Positions 11,030-20,657 of a DNA stretch of 64,000 nucleotides are shown piece after piece. The position numbers and the translations under genes were made by a program. Where the stretch lies: positions 36,405 through 100,404 of the forward strand of contig JBAKBP010007396.1 in the NCBI GenBank assembly GCA_037953745.1. Direction: 5' to 3'. This stretch comes from Lithodes maja (lineage: Eukaryota > Arthropoda > Malacostraca > Decapoda > Lithodidae). The notes under the pieces were generated by a model. That model was not told the DNA's origin, did no database searches, and was given only the letters and a program-made list of their open reading frames with translations. Numbering within the stretch: position 1 is the first letter of the stretch; each line of letters begins with the position of its first letter.

Positions 11030-11945
11030 CATGTTCCTTATGTACGTGAATGACCTGCCGATAGGCATAAACTCCTACATGTCAATGTTTGCAGATGACG
11101 TAAAAATTATGACACAAATAACAAATAAAAGTAGTTGTGAGGAGCTGCAAGGGGATTTAGATAAAATATACGAATGGAGCACCAAGTGGAAAATGAAATA
11201 TAATATAAGTAAATGCCATGTGTTAAATATGGGAAGAAGTGTGAATAGACCAAATTGGGAGTACAGGATGGGAGATAATATAATTAGCAAGGCCGAAAAA
11301 GAAAAGGATTTAGGGTTGATTATACAAGATAATTTGTCGCCAGAGAAACATTAACAAGCTCTTTAGCGGAATGTATGCAATGGCCGGGAATATGAAAGTT
11401 GCTCTGAACTACTTGGATGAGACCATGGTAGCGAAAATTATGAAGAGTATGATTAGACCAAGATTGGAGTATGCAGCAGTGGTGTGGTCCCCGCATCTAA
11501 AGAAGCATATTCACAAGTTAGAAAGAATCCAGAGAGCAGTTACTAGGTTGGTTCCAAGTCTCAGAGAGCTGCCATATGAAGGGAGGCTAGACAAATTAAA
11601 TCTACCGAGTCTAAAAGAGAGGAGAGAGAGGGGAGACATGATAATGATGTACAAATGCACCCGGGGGCTGGAGAGGCTGGATAGGGAGGATATATTAATT
11701 ATGGATACAGGAATAACTAGAGGCCACAGCTACAAAGTAAAGAGACCTACCTGCAAGAACGATATCAGGAAGTTTAGCTTCCCCTATAGATGTATTGACA
11801 AATGGAATGGGCTGGAGGAGGAGGTGGTAGGGGCAAGGAATATCCATATTTTCAAGAAAAAATTGGATAAAAAGTAGACTGAGAGACGGGACAACACGAG
11901 CTTAGCTCAACTCCTGTAAACTACAATTAGGTAAATTAGGTAGGT
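11030..11945 (+). pseudogene. L2-C: second L2/CR1-type LINE, opposite orientation, with AATTAGGTAAAT tail
   Basis: A 5'-truncated L2-type element inserted on the other strand. It starts within the reverse transcriptase at YVNDLPIG, has the catalytic MFADDVKIM, then KEKDLGLIIQDNLSPEKH. A 1-base slip at about 11350 follows, and it continues with MIRPRLEYAAVVWSPH, RIQRAVTRLVPSLRELPYE and RRERGDMIMMYKCT to a stop at 11877. The 3' tail is ACAATTAGGTAAATTAGGT at 11921-11940. RTE-B sequence resumes on both sides. CACAC at both junctions may be a 5-bp target duplication. Confidence 0.8.
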
Positions 11946-13165
11946 AAATACACACTCCATCTGTTCCTGGTGCTTTCCCCAACTTCACTCTTTTCATGGC
12001 TTCCCACACTTCTGACCTCCTGATCCCCACCTCCTCCTCCACTACTTCTCTTCTTCTCCCTCCCATACCATATCCAGCTATGTTTGCTGGCTCTTCATTC
12101 CTTACATTTAGCAACTCATTGAAGTACTCCCTCCATCTTTCGACTCTCTTGCTTCTCGGCTAGCATTCTCCCATTCTTATCTTTCACACCCTTACTGTTT
12201 CCCTTGCTACCTTCCCTAACTTTCTTGAGTTCTTTCCAGAACAGTTTCTTACTCTCCCTCCATTTTACACTCAGATTCCCAGATTCCTTCCAAATTCCTC
12301 ATCTTCTCTTCTCTTACTTTCCTTCACTACTCTCTTCACCACCCTCTTACTCTCCACGTACCTCGCTCGTTTCTGTCTCTCGAAATCTTCATTCCCTCTA
12401 CTACCCAACCACTCTCTATATGCTTTCTTCTTTTCTTCCACAGCTATTCTTACCTCTTCTGTCTACCATGCTATACCTTTCACTCCCCTCCCTCTTATCC
12501 TCACTCCACACACCTCCTCACATGCTGCACAGATCTCATCCTTAAACACCTTGCTCATCTCCTCCACTTCCTCCATAACTTCCAGGTTGAACCCACCTAG
12601 TCGTCTTTCCACTGCACTCCTGTATTCCTCCGACTTCCTCCTCCTGCAACCTCTCCACCCTCTTCACCATTCCACCCTCCTCTCGCCTCCCTTCAGCTCT
12701 CCTCACCCACTTCTTTTGTATCCTAACCTTAGCTACCACTACATAATGATCAGCCAGACCCCCTCCAATACCCCTATACACCCTAGCATCCATCACAGAT
12801 TTCTTCATTCGTTCATCCACACATACATAATCAATCAATGACTTAAGTTCCAGCACTGTCTCATGCTCCATCGTCCACACCCGTTTCCAAGTGTACTTGT
12901 GGATCATTCTGTGTCGGAAGAAGGTGTTGGCTATCCACAGCCTCCTCCCCACACATACGTCCACAAGTGCCCTACCATTCCCATTCACCTCTGATGGTAC
13001 CCCCCACCCTCCCACCACTCCCTCAACTTTCCTATTATATCGCCCACCTTACCATTCATATCCCCAATCAGAAATATTCTTTCGTTCTTGTCAAACTTCT
13101 CCAGGCACGCCTCCACATTCATCCAGAACTCCTTTTTCTTTCTTTCAAGTTTATCCTCTGTCCCC
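11946..13165 (-). pseudogene. RTE-B LINE, endonuclease and start of reverse transcriptase
   Basis: Upstream part of RTE-B. The endonuclease fragment reads FWMNVEACLEKFDKNERIF, LIGDMNGKVG, then NTFFRHRMIHKYTWKR, LIDYVCVD and ADHYVVVAKV (13165 down to about 12700). The linker runs to VKLGKAPGTDGV near 11960, the first reverse transcriptase motif. Several frameshifts. The element is 5' truncated inside the endonuclease, next to a jockey-like 3' scrap with a T-rich tract. Confidence 0.75.
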
Positions 13166-13310
13166 TTTTTATTTTTTGTATTTTTTCCTTTTTCCCCTTT
13201 TTTTCTATGTGCATGAAGGAGACAAAAGGCAAAGCGGTCTGTAATAAGTACCCCCCCCCCCCCCCCCAAGATTGAAAGAGTGACAGAGAACCAAAAATAA
13301 AGTACATTAG
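13166..13310 (-). mobile_element. Jockey-like LINE 3' UTR scrap
   Basis: T-rich tract followed by GGAGACAAAAGGCAAAG and GATTGAAAGAGTGACAG. These match, with differences, the 3' UTR of JK-1 (8564-8640) and, inverted, that at 35280-35345. A C18 homopolymer (13251-13268) interrupts it. It carries no coding sequence. Confidence 0.6.
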
Positions 13311-13681
13311 AGGTAATTTAGGTGTGTTGGAAAAAAGTGTGATGTGCTTGTTAAATGTAGTGAAATGAATAGGAGGAGGAAGTGTTTTCGAGAGTAAGCT
13401 GAATTACAGTACTCTCCGTCTAGGTGAGCCACAAATAGAAACAGTGGGGGAAGCCAGACAAATGAAAAAGGAGTTTCAGCAACTCATTATATGCCTATGT
13501 GGCCTCCCCTGGGTACTTTCTGTACAGTGATAGAGGTTGGTTTGAAGTGAGCGATCGGTTTAAATTATGTCTGCAGTTTGACATGTGAGAATGGCTTGAA
13601 ATGTTGGGTTGTTTGTCTTGTGTGGAATGTGAGCAGTTTGATTTTAGTGAGTGGTTTGAGGTATGACCTTAGCCGTTTCTT
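13311..13681. other. No recognisable gene
   Basis: Purine/T-rich sequence with loosely repeated GTTTGA..GTGAG words around 13530-13660. No coding motif, splice pair or repeat terminus that I can name. Confidence 0.4.
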
Positions 13682-14023
13682 AGCCATTTTACTTACCGGT
13701 ATCACACATTTAATAAAGGCAGTAACGGAATTTCTATCCTTGCTTGTGTGTATATACTGTATTATATCTACAATTTGATGTGTTCCATGTGGTATTTATA
13801 TAGTTTAATCATTATATATGGAATAATAAAGAACAGTAGGCTATATTTAATTCATACAATAATGTGATAATCTACAGTGATATTCGAATCTTAAGAGCTA
13901 TAAAATAGCCTACCACATGGAACACATCAAATTGCAGATATAATACAGTACACACAAGCAAGGGAAGAAATCCCGTTACTGCCTTTTTGAAATGTGTGAT
14001 AATGGTAAATAAATAATGGCCTG
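13682..14023. repeat. Fold-back MITE with ~110-bp inverted arms
   Basis: The left arm (about 13682-13799) and right arm (about 13911-14023) are reverse complements with scattered mismatches. Both contain TATCACACATTT, GGCAGTAACGG and TTTGATGTGTTCCATGTGG. The loop is about 110 bp and AT-rich. A further partial, inverted relative of the loop edge (TAGCTCTTTAGATTCG) lies at 14157-14173. No coding capacity. Superfamily not determined; I did not find an unambiguous target duplication. Confidence 0.7.
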
Positions 14024-14299
14024 TGATTGGCTAATCTGCGTGAGCCCGTCAGTCAGTCTCCTCTCTCACTTACTTCTTGCGTTTATCATTTTATTGTTTC
14101 GCTTGTGTTTACTTTATGATATACTGTATAAGTTCTTGCGTTTCATGTGATATTTAATAGCTCTTTAGATTCGGATAAGACTATAATTTATTAAGTAATC
14201 ATTACAATTACTTACGTATATACAGTAGTTTAATGAATAAATAAGGAATAAAAAAGATAATAAGAAATTATCAGCTGTCACTCATTTTGGCCAGTGAGC

Positions 14300-14520
14300 A
14301 AGGGTACTGATACGATAGCCAATCATGAGACTAGATGCAAACACCAGTTAGGAGCCAGATGCACAGGTCGACTGAATGGAGTATATAGACGAGGCAGAGA
14401 AAGTGGCGAGGGAACACGAAGGTGGTCCCAGACTCTTAGAATTGGTACTTTAAATGTTGTTTCTGTTCAGGCTGTCTTGAGTCAGCCACCCTCAGCTATG
14501 GGGTGTTGTGCCTGAGTATA
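14300..14520 (+). mobile_element. Internally deleted RTE derivative (LINE 5' end joined to LINE 3' end)
   Basis: The left part encodes RGRESGEGTRRWSQTLRIG followed by TLNV, which looks like the leader plus the endonuclease start of an RTE element (compare IGALNVRG at 2868). Immediately after comes the RTE 3' end GTCTTGAGTCAGCC to TGTGCCTGAGTATATA. The whole endonuclease and reverse transcriptase are missing. It looks like a short non-autonomous (SINE-like) derivative of an RTE. Confidence 0.6.
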
Positions 14521-15224
14521 TACATATACTGTATTGTACTTGATTAGAATAGGTGGCTTAAGGAATAAGTGGCTTGATATTAGTGAGAGATTAAGGTTAC
14601 ATGTTTCTTATGCGTGTCAAACCTATGTACGTAGTTGGGCATCTGCGAGTTGCTTGAATTGTTTGAGAGCTTCAAAATTTCAGAGGGATTTGAGATGCTT
14701 GAGAAAATTAACTATAATCATATTTTTAAAGTTGGCAAGAAATGATCTTGTCCTCTTATTAATTATTTGGCTATTACAACGTTTTTATAACCAAATATGT
14801 TGTTAATTATGAAAACTCGGCAATAATATGAAACAGAGACATGGTAGTTTCTCATTGGTTCGTTAGTTAAAGAGAAATCAGCTGCTGAAGGACTAAAATT
14901 TACAAGTTAAAAAGAAGAAGAAAAACAATAGAGGATAGTTTTTGTGGGATGATAATAGAGTTAATGGTTGGATACTTTGTGATATTTAACCACCTTCAGT
15001 ATTAGGACACCTTTCTTCGCATTATTCTTGCTAAGATTAGACGATTGTACACATACTGTATTTGGAAGGCTCTCTGGGAATAAAAGGGGTAAAGTACTGT
15101 GTATATTAATGAACCCTCTGACTTTCAAATTTCCTTCCCAAACTAATAAAATGATCTTATGATAGGGAGAACAGCATTAGTGACTCGGTATTAACATAAT
15201 TATTCTCTCCTCCCACTCCACCAG
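14521..15224. other. AT-rich, intron-like; no gene seen
   Basis: No repeat or protein motif recognised. The last 30 bases (pyrimidine-rich, ending CCACCAG) look like a splice acceptor for the exon that follows. Confidence 0.4.
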
Positions 15225-15383
15225 ACACGCCCCTGACCCCCGAGAAGGTTCACGAGCTGTGCGGGGTGACAACAGACCAGTTTGTTCTCCACCCACAAAG
15301 GTCCTCCTGCACCTCGCAGACTGACGGAGAGTTCTGCGTCATTTCCAAGGAACACTTAGTATCGCCTGAGGCACCTAACAATG
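15225..15383 (+). CDS. Candidate host-gene exon, cysteine-containing, unrecognised
   Basis: I do not recognise the protein. A 159-base GC-richer island in AT-rich DNA has a clear acceptor (TTCTCTCCTCCCACTCCACCAG before 15225 in two pieces: polypyrimidine then CAG) and a donor (ATG|GTGTGT at 15384). It is open in one frame and encodes TPLTPEKVHELCGVTTDQ, then FVLHPQRSSCTSQTDG, then EFCVISKEHLVSPEAPNN. With 159 bases and a phase 1-1 layout it could be skipped or duplicated without breaking the frame. The phrase EFCVISKEHL is echoed downstream at 17411 and 17478 (NF[CY]IISKEHI), and the segment from 17172 also resembles its first half. That suggests a gene built of repeated short units. The hAT insertion at 15524 lies in what would be the following intron. 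Confidence 0.55.
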
Positions 15384-15523
15384 GTGTGTGCCCTCTTAGC
15401 TAAATCACGTATAGCGCTATAACATAACTTTTCTGCAGATACTTTTCTCGGCAGAACTTGTCTGAATGTGCCTCAAGTTCAAATTTTAAAAACAAACAAA
15501 TTTCAGGCAGCTTTAATCTACAT

Positions 15524-15605
15524 CAGCGGTTCTTAACCTGGGGGTCGTTTGGGTTTTTTGGGGGGATCACAATAGGTTTGGGAAAAATAAAGTTAATTTT
15601 ATATA

Positions 15606-15674
<69 letters not shown>

Positions 15675-17107
15675 ATATATATATACAGTATATATATTTG
15701 TTTTTAACTTTGGTTTGGACTCAGAGTCCGGATCTACATATATGGCAACAACGAGATATAATACCACTAATAGACTACAACAATCAGGAAGATTCCATGG
15801 CTGCATAATAAAGTAATTTGGCTGTGAGATATGAGTGTTTTTGCATATCCATGGAAACTGCGCCATGCAGCTTTTGTGAAGAATGGTACTCCTCACGTCT
15901 CCTTCATCCATTGTATGATTCATCGCTATGCTTTGGCGATTAACACTCTCCCACCTGGACTTCAAGAACTGCTTTCAGATATGGTGAACATTGTGAACCA
16001 TATCCAAGGAAGCTCAATTACCTCAAGGACCTTGAAAGTACTCTGTGAAGAGGGCACACATATGGAGGTAAGGTGGCTGTCACGTGGTAAGGATCTGAAT
16101 CGCATGCTAAACCTTTGAGAGGAAATAACAATGCTGTTGGAATGAGAAAGTACTGCCAAGCTGAGTCTTCTTCATGAAATGATGCAGGATGATGATTTCG
16201 TAATGAAGATTGCCGGTTTGGCTGATTTATTTTTTCTCTTATGTGAATTCCCTGAACCTTTCACTCCAAGGAAACCTCGCAATGTTGCACACGGTTCGTG
16301 ACAAAATAACACAGGAGTAAAATTCAACTTTACCAGAAAAATATTCAGGATGGTGACAAATGTTTTCCCTCGAATGACGACTCTCCTGGATTCTATGCCA
16401 GATGCTGAATGCAATTTTCATGAGGAAATCTCACCTTATCTCCTGGCAGTGAATATAGCCATAAAAATGTATTCCATGGACTTGACAATCGCTTTTCTGA
16501 TGGTGAATGTTCAGACCCTTTTCAGTGGAGGACGGTGCCATCACTAATATTGAAGTGACAGAGAAGGTAGTAATAATTTGTGAGGATTCTCAGCTGAAAA
16601 TAAACTTCACTGAACAAGAGCTTATGACTTTGGGTGAAACTGAGTGAGGACTGTCCTGTTCTTTCAAAGAGGATACTGCCAATGCTGTTCTAGTCCTCCT
16701 CAACTTTTCGCTGCGAAGATGAATTCTCAGCCATGGTGACGCTGAAAATGAAGGCATACAAAGGCTTGTGATCGACACCAACATGTGTTGCCTGGCGGGC
16801 ACTGCTCCTCAAAATCATCGACTGATGGCTGCAAAACAATTTTAACTCATTCATTGAGTGAATGAATAGTAATTACAGTATGTGGGATGTTAAATTGTTC
16901 TGTCGAATTTGCAATTTTGTGGCATTTGCAATAGCTCTGTGGCATTTTCAAAGGTTATGTTTTTGTGGTATTTTTAGTAAAACTGGTTTGTCTTATTATT
17001 TTGTTTTATCTTCATACACGATGCCTTAAAATATATTTTATGGGGGTCGCGGAACTGCCTCGGAGTTTCTCAGGGGGTCATAGGATGAAAAAGGTTAAGA
17101 ACCACTG
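15524..17107 (+). mobile_element. hAT transposon, degenerate transposase, 8-bp target duplication
   Basis: Ends are CAGCGGTTCTTAACCT (left) and, inverted, CAGTGGTTCTTAACCT (right). They are flanked by a perfect 8-bp duplication ATCTACAT at 15516-15523 and 17108-17115, the hAT hallmark. Inside, 15795-16130 encodes FIHCMIHRYALA, LSDMVNIVNHIQ and LCEEGTHMEVRWLSRGKDLNR, the central block of ZBED/SCAND3-type hAT transposases. After a stop at about 16115 only scraps remain (for example QLFAAKMNS, from the dimerisation region, about 16705). An (AT)n/(GT)n array at 15599-15695 interrupts the 5' part. Non-functional copy. Confidence 0.9.
15599..15695. repeat. (AT)n microsatellite
   Basis: Alternating T/A with a few G interruptions, within the hAT element. 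Confidence 0.9.
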
Positions 17108-17164
17108 ATCTACATTCAGCTTAGTTGCTGACACCAAAATTAAAAGCGCATTGAATGTTGCCAG

Positions 17165-17560
17165 AATAAATTGTTTGTCACACACACACCCAATGAGAAA
17201 CTCCAAGGAATCTCCAAGGAACAAGTGCTACCTGATTCTGAGATTAAGGGTGCTTGTTCACAACCCAAGAAGAATTTTATGTCTAACTCTGTCATTCGTT
17301 TTCTCTCATACCCGTCATTCAGCAGCATCTTCGAAAATCAAATACCGTCCGATTCTGTTAAAAGTCTTGTATGTTCTCTTGGTGAATTGACTTACTCCAT
17401 CACACACACCACGAGAGAAACTTTTGCATTATCTCCAAGGAACACATACAACCCATTATTCACTGTCATGCACACCACAAGAAAAACTTTTACATAATCT
17501 CCAAGGAACACATACCACCCATCATTAACTGTTACACCCACTGCGACAAACTCCTGCATC
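17165..17560 (+). pseudogene. Exon-like sequence with short degenerate tandem units related to the 15.2-kb exon
   Basis: From 17172 the frame reads FVTHTPNEKLQGISKEQ, VLPDSEIKGACSQPKKN, FMSNSVIRFLSYPSF and stays open to about 17497. Its first part aligns by eye with the 15225 exon (TP..EK...G[VI]..[DE]Q.VL......C.SQ). Two further units at 17400-17470 and 17471-17537, in another frame, give NFCIISKEHIQP and NFYIISKEHIPP, each preceded by CACACCAC.AGA. A third, weaker unit follows at 17538. No convincing acceptor or donor is visible, so this may be a decayed duplicated exon. Confidence 0.35.
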
Positions 17561-17589
17561 ATCTAAAAAAAAAGTAGTCTACCATCCAA

Positions 17590-17795
17590 TTCTATTTTGC
17601 TATTATATTTTGTTTTGCTAAATCGTTATTTCCACATAGTGATTTTTGATAAGTTCTTTTGTCTTTGTATTGTGTCGTCCATGTTTTGGTTTGTTTATAT
17701 TGCAAGTTTTACATTATTATAATGTAAAACTTGCAAAATAAACAAGCCAAAACTTGGACGAACACAGTAAAAAGTTACATGAAGAGATTTTCTGC
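17590..17795. repeat. Two Penelope-like tail fragments, head to head
   Basis: An inverted repeat centred at about 17712: GGTTTGTTTATATTGCAAG and its partner CTTGCAAAATAAACAAGCC flank TTACATTATTATAATGTAA. Both arms are the terminal part of the family that ends the element at 62013-63205 (AAAATGTAAAACTTGCAAA..). The left arm extends further into that family. The junction suggests two insertions end to end or a terminal inverted repeat. Confidence 0.6.
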
Positions 17796-19149
17796 ATCAG
17801 CTCATAGGAACAGGTTCTATCGCCCAATTTTGAGAATAGTGGTTTGAATCCTCTCGGCTAAATACTTACTGTAATCCGTCATTTCACTATCCAAGTTCAC
17901 TCCTATATTTTAACCTTTACCATAAATATTTGCATTATTCCTGCGTTATCGGAACTCTACGTATTTTGTGTGCAACTCTGTCCATCTGAGCAGTGAAACT
18001 GTCTCGTGGAGAACGGTCGTACGACATACATATGATGAGCTATGTTTGAATGGAAGTAGGTCTTTCACCACATACCTACATGCTGTAGCCTACACTTACA
18101 AGCCATAATAAGTAGTCTATAAGCTCATTTGAACCTGGATTGAACCCAAACGAGATATTGCAGCAGTAGCTACGTCATTTCCCGATAATTTGGGGTCTCA
18201 TTTTAAGTACAGTATTAAAAAATCGACTAAGTGTGACTACTTATGACTTGCCAGTGACCATTCGTGGACCTGAATGCTTGAACCTCTGCATATGATACAA
18301 ACAAAGCTGTCAACACTAACCTTTGAACATCAGTATATCCATCCTAGTCTCTAAATCAGAATTTCAAAATAGTGCATGTCTATATCAAAATTATTCCTTC
18401 AGTAATTGTACATATATCCCCGTCCACGACTGCGTAGTCATGGACAGGCAAATGTCTGTATACATTTTGGAACTGACCAATTATTATACATTAGCAAAGT
18501 ACTTTCAAAAGCTATTTGAGGCACAATATCATATTGCTATGATTCGCTAATTAATGTTCAGTCCGATTTTTTACCATAGGGAGGTGTTCTGGTGTGACTG
18601 TCCAGTGTCCACGATCATACAATACTGTACATTGAACTATCATCACTCACTTTAGTAAATATAATAATGTTGAAGTCTTAGTTCTATCATGCTCCTGCCA
18701 AAATCTCCACACATCCTGCTGGCCCAGAGCAGCCCTCAACAAACAGTGCAATGACCTTTATAATATTTAAGAGAGAGAGAGAGAGTATATATATAAGTGA
18801 GTGGGGAGAGGTAGAGAAAAGAGTAAAGAGAGCTAGTAAATTAACCTATATAACTCCTTCACTATATGTCATTAGTTTTATACCTTTTACAAATACAGGT
18901 CTCACTCACTATCTGATGCCCCAATTTACGATATTATTATAGGTTTTCAGGTGTTTGGGTTTTGGCTGGTCCGAGAACGCATCCCCATTTACCTCATTAA
19001 TTTTAGGGTTTGCTATATGATTGTTCTATACAACAGTGGTTTTCAGGAACGCAACCCAATCGTATATAGAGGGAAGCTTTTATAGTATAGGAGTTGAGTT
19101 GTGACTAAAGGGAAGAAGGTACAGTAAAGTTGTCCACAGGATTTAATTT
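17796..19149. other. No recognisable gene
   Basis: AT-rich sequence. A short (GA)n run at 18770-18786 and a small hairpin GTCCACGACTGCGTAGTCATGGAC-like around 18422-18445 (arms GTCCACGACT / AGTCATGGAC) are the only structures noticed. Confidence 0.4.
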
Positions 19150-19356
19150 ACATTAGGTGATTTTATGTATGGAAGGAAAATTAGTATGATTTAACACGTA
19201 TTGTATACATTAGGACATTTTATGTATAAAAGGAAAATTAGTATGAATGAACATGAATTTGTATGATTTTATGTATGAAAGGAAAATTAGTATGATATAA
19301 TATGATTTTGTATACATTTAGTGATTTGATGTATGAAAGGAAAATTAGTATGATTG
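19150..19356. repeat. AT-rich minisatellite, about four ~55-65-bp units
   Basis: Four spaced copies of TTTATGTATGAAAGGAAAAT followed by TAGTATGAT, with variable linkers containing TGTATACATT.. . Units begin near 19160, 19210, 19263 and 19326. Confidence 0.75.
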
Positions 19357-19375
19357 AAGTAGAAATGTACAGTCG

Positions 19376-19450
19376 CGAGCCATGGCATAGTCAGTAGAGC
19401 GTGGGCTGCTGATCAAAGGGTCGGTGGATCAAACCAGCACTGTCAAAATG
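19376..19450 (+). mobile_element. tRNA-derived SINE fragment
   Basis: CATAGTCAGTAGAGCGTGG fits a Pol III A box, and GGATCAAACC, about 37 bases on, a degenerate B box. A relative at 24448-24535 shares the sequence (ATAGTCAGTAAAGCGTCGG; GGTCAAACCC). Both are next to Penelope-like tail sequence. It is not a functional tRNA gene: the arms do not pair. Confidence 0.55.
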
Positions 19451-19456
19451 GTATTG

Positions 19457-19832
19457 GTTGATTATAATGTAAAACTTGCAAAATACACATACCAAAACGG
19501 GCGTTTCCGCGCCTTCCTCAGCTCCCTGCCTTGAAGTGGCTTCGGTCACCTGGGTTTTGTTAGTGGTGGGCAGGGGGGGTTTTGTGGGGGCGCTCTGTGG
19601 CCTTGGCCTTGCTCGGGACCTTGGGGCTGTTCGGCCAGGCAGCCTGGGGAACAACAACAACAACAACAACAAACCAAAACGTATACGAACACCGTAAAAA
19701 GACAAAATAACTAATCAAAATCGCTATGTGCAAACAACGCTTAAGTATAATAATAATTTATAAATAAAAGAACACAATCCACCACATAGGGTGTAGATGA
19801 CTACATGCGCAAGATAATCTGGTTCCCAAGCA
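19457..19832 (-). mobile_element. Penelope-like element 3' tail (continues at 21079-21230)
   Basis: Same family as 62013-62290: TGTAAAACTTGCAAAATA, ATCAAAATCGCTATGTG, AACACAATCCACCACATAGG. It is interrupted by an AAC-tailed SINE (19500-19672) and then by a 5'-truncated L2. After the L2 it resumes at 21079 with AACAACGCACTGTCGTCACG. Against the 62-kb copy about 16 bases are missing at the L2 insertion point. Confidence 0.65.
19500..19672 (+). mobile_element. SINE (or LINE 3' end) with (AAC)7 tail
   Basis: GC-rich unit ending TTCGGCCAGGCAGCCTGGGG followed by (AAC)n, flanked by a 9-bp duplication ACCAAAACG (19491-19499 and 19673-19681). A relative lies inverted at 22721-22975. No coding content. 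Confidence 0.7.
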
Positions 19833-19842
19833 GGGGATATGA

Positions 19843-20126
19843 TGTAAAGTCAGTGAAAATAGGCTAGCCTAAACAGACCTCGGATGCGGAAATACCCTGA
19901 GCCGAACAGGCCAAGTGGGATATCTCTATTGGTCTAACTGTTAAGGTGTCTGCCTCACACCCAAGGGTCGAGAGTTCGTGCCCCCACCAGGGCATGATAT
20001 ATTCGTGAGGCTATTTCCGCATTTAACAAAGTTTAGGCGTGTTGGTAAAATTGTTCAGATGGTTGAGAGTAAGATCGGAGCTCCATAAATCCTCTTTCGG
20101 GTATGGTGTAAAAACCGATCCCCACA
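19843..20126 (+). repeat. 5' LTR of the TRIM; tRNA-Val-like A and B boxes
   Basis: A box TGGTCTAACTG at 19930-19940 fits the 11-base consensus exactly. B box AGTTCGTGCCC at 19973-19983 fits 9 of 11. The spacing (43) is that of a tRNA. Numbered from the A box, the anticodon loop reads CT-CAC-AC, a Val anticodon with T33 and A37 in place. The D stem pairs, but the anticodon and T stems are broken, so it is tRNA-derived and not a working tRNA. Confidence 0.65.
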
Positions 20127-20373
20127 GGACAAGGAAGAGGATAGGAGAGAGCAGGGAGTGTTGTGAGACTCGATTGGGTTGGGTTGTGGAGTTGCCAGCT
20201 GCCCAAGCGAGTTGCCAACTGGGCAGTTTGTAGGTGCGTGTAGCATCGCTCAGTGAAGTTGAATCACCATTCCCGGTCATCTCTCTGACGGACTCTCGGT
20301 CAATTCGGCTCAAGCTTGTTCCTCTGTTCGTTCCTCTCTGTTCGGAGCTTTCGCTTCCCGGAAGGTGAAGTAG

Positions 20374-20657
20374 TGTAAAGTCAGTGAAAATAGGCTAGCC
20401 TAAACAGACCTCGGATGCGGAAATACCCTGAGCCGAACAGGCCAAGTGGGATATCTCTATTGGTCTAACTGGTAAGGTGTCTGCCTCACACCCAAGGGTT
20501 GAGAGTTCGTGCCCCCACCAGGGCATAATATTTTCGTGAGGCTATTTCCGCATTTAACGAAGTTTAGGTGTGTTGGTAAAATTGTTCAGATGGTTGAGAG
20601 TAAGATCGGAGCTCCATAAATCCTCTTTCGGGTATGGTGTAAAAACCGATCCCCACA
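20374..20657 (+). repeat. 3' LTR of the TRIM
   Basis: Second LTR copy. A box at 20461-20471 is identical to that of the first LTR; B-box region is conserved (one T/C change just upstream). Confidence 0.75.

Larger units (their letters stand above)
19843..20657 (+). mobile_element. TRIM-like LTR element with tRNA-like sequence in the LTR
   Basis: Two direct repeats of identical length, 284 bp each (19843-20126 and 20374-20657), about seven differences apart. Both begin TGTAAAGTCAG and end GATCCCCACA (TG..CA ends). The internal region is only 247 bp (20127-20373) with no coding frame. Four-base duplication ATGA flanks the pair (19839-19842 and 20658-20661). Removing the unit restores an uninterrupted L2 reading (GDMIETFK), so this is a true insertion of the whole 815 bp. 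No convincing primer-binding site or polypurine tract was seen. Without gag or pol it would depend on another element. Confidence 0.78.

Noticed and set aside
19150..19356. CRISPR-like array
   Set aside because: Repeats are degenerate AT-rich units with unequal linkers in a eukaryotic genome; a minisatellite.
19925..19998. tRNA-Val gene
   Set aside because: A box, spacing and anticodon loop fit, but anticodon and T stems do not pair; it is inside an LTR and duplicated with it.
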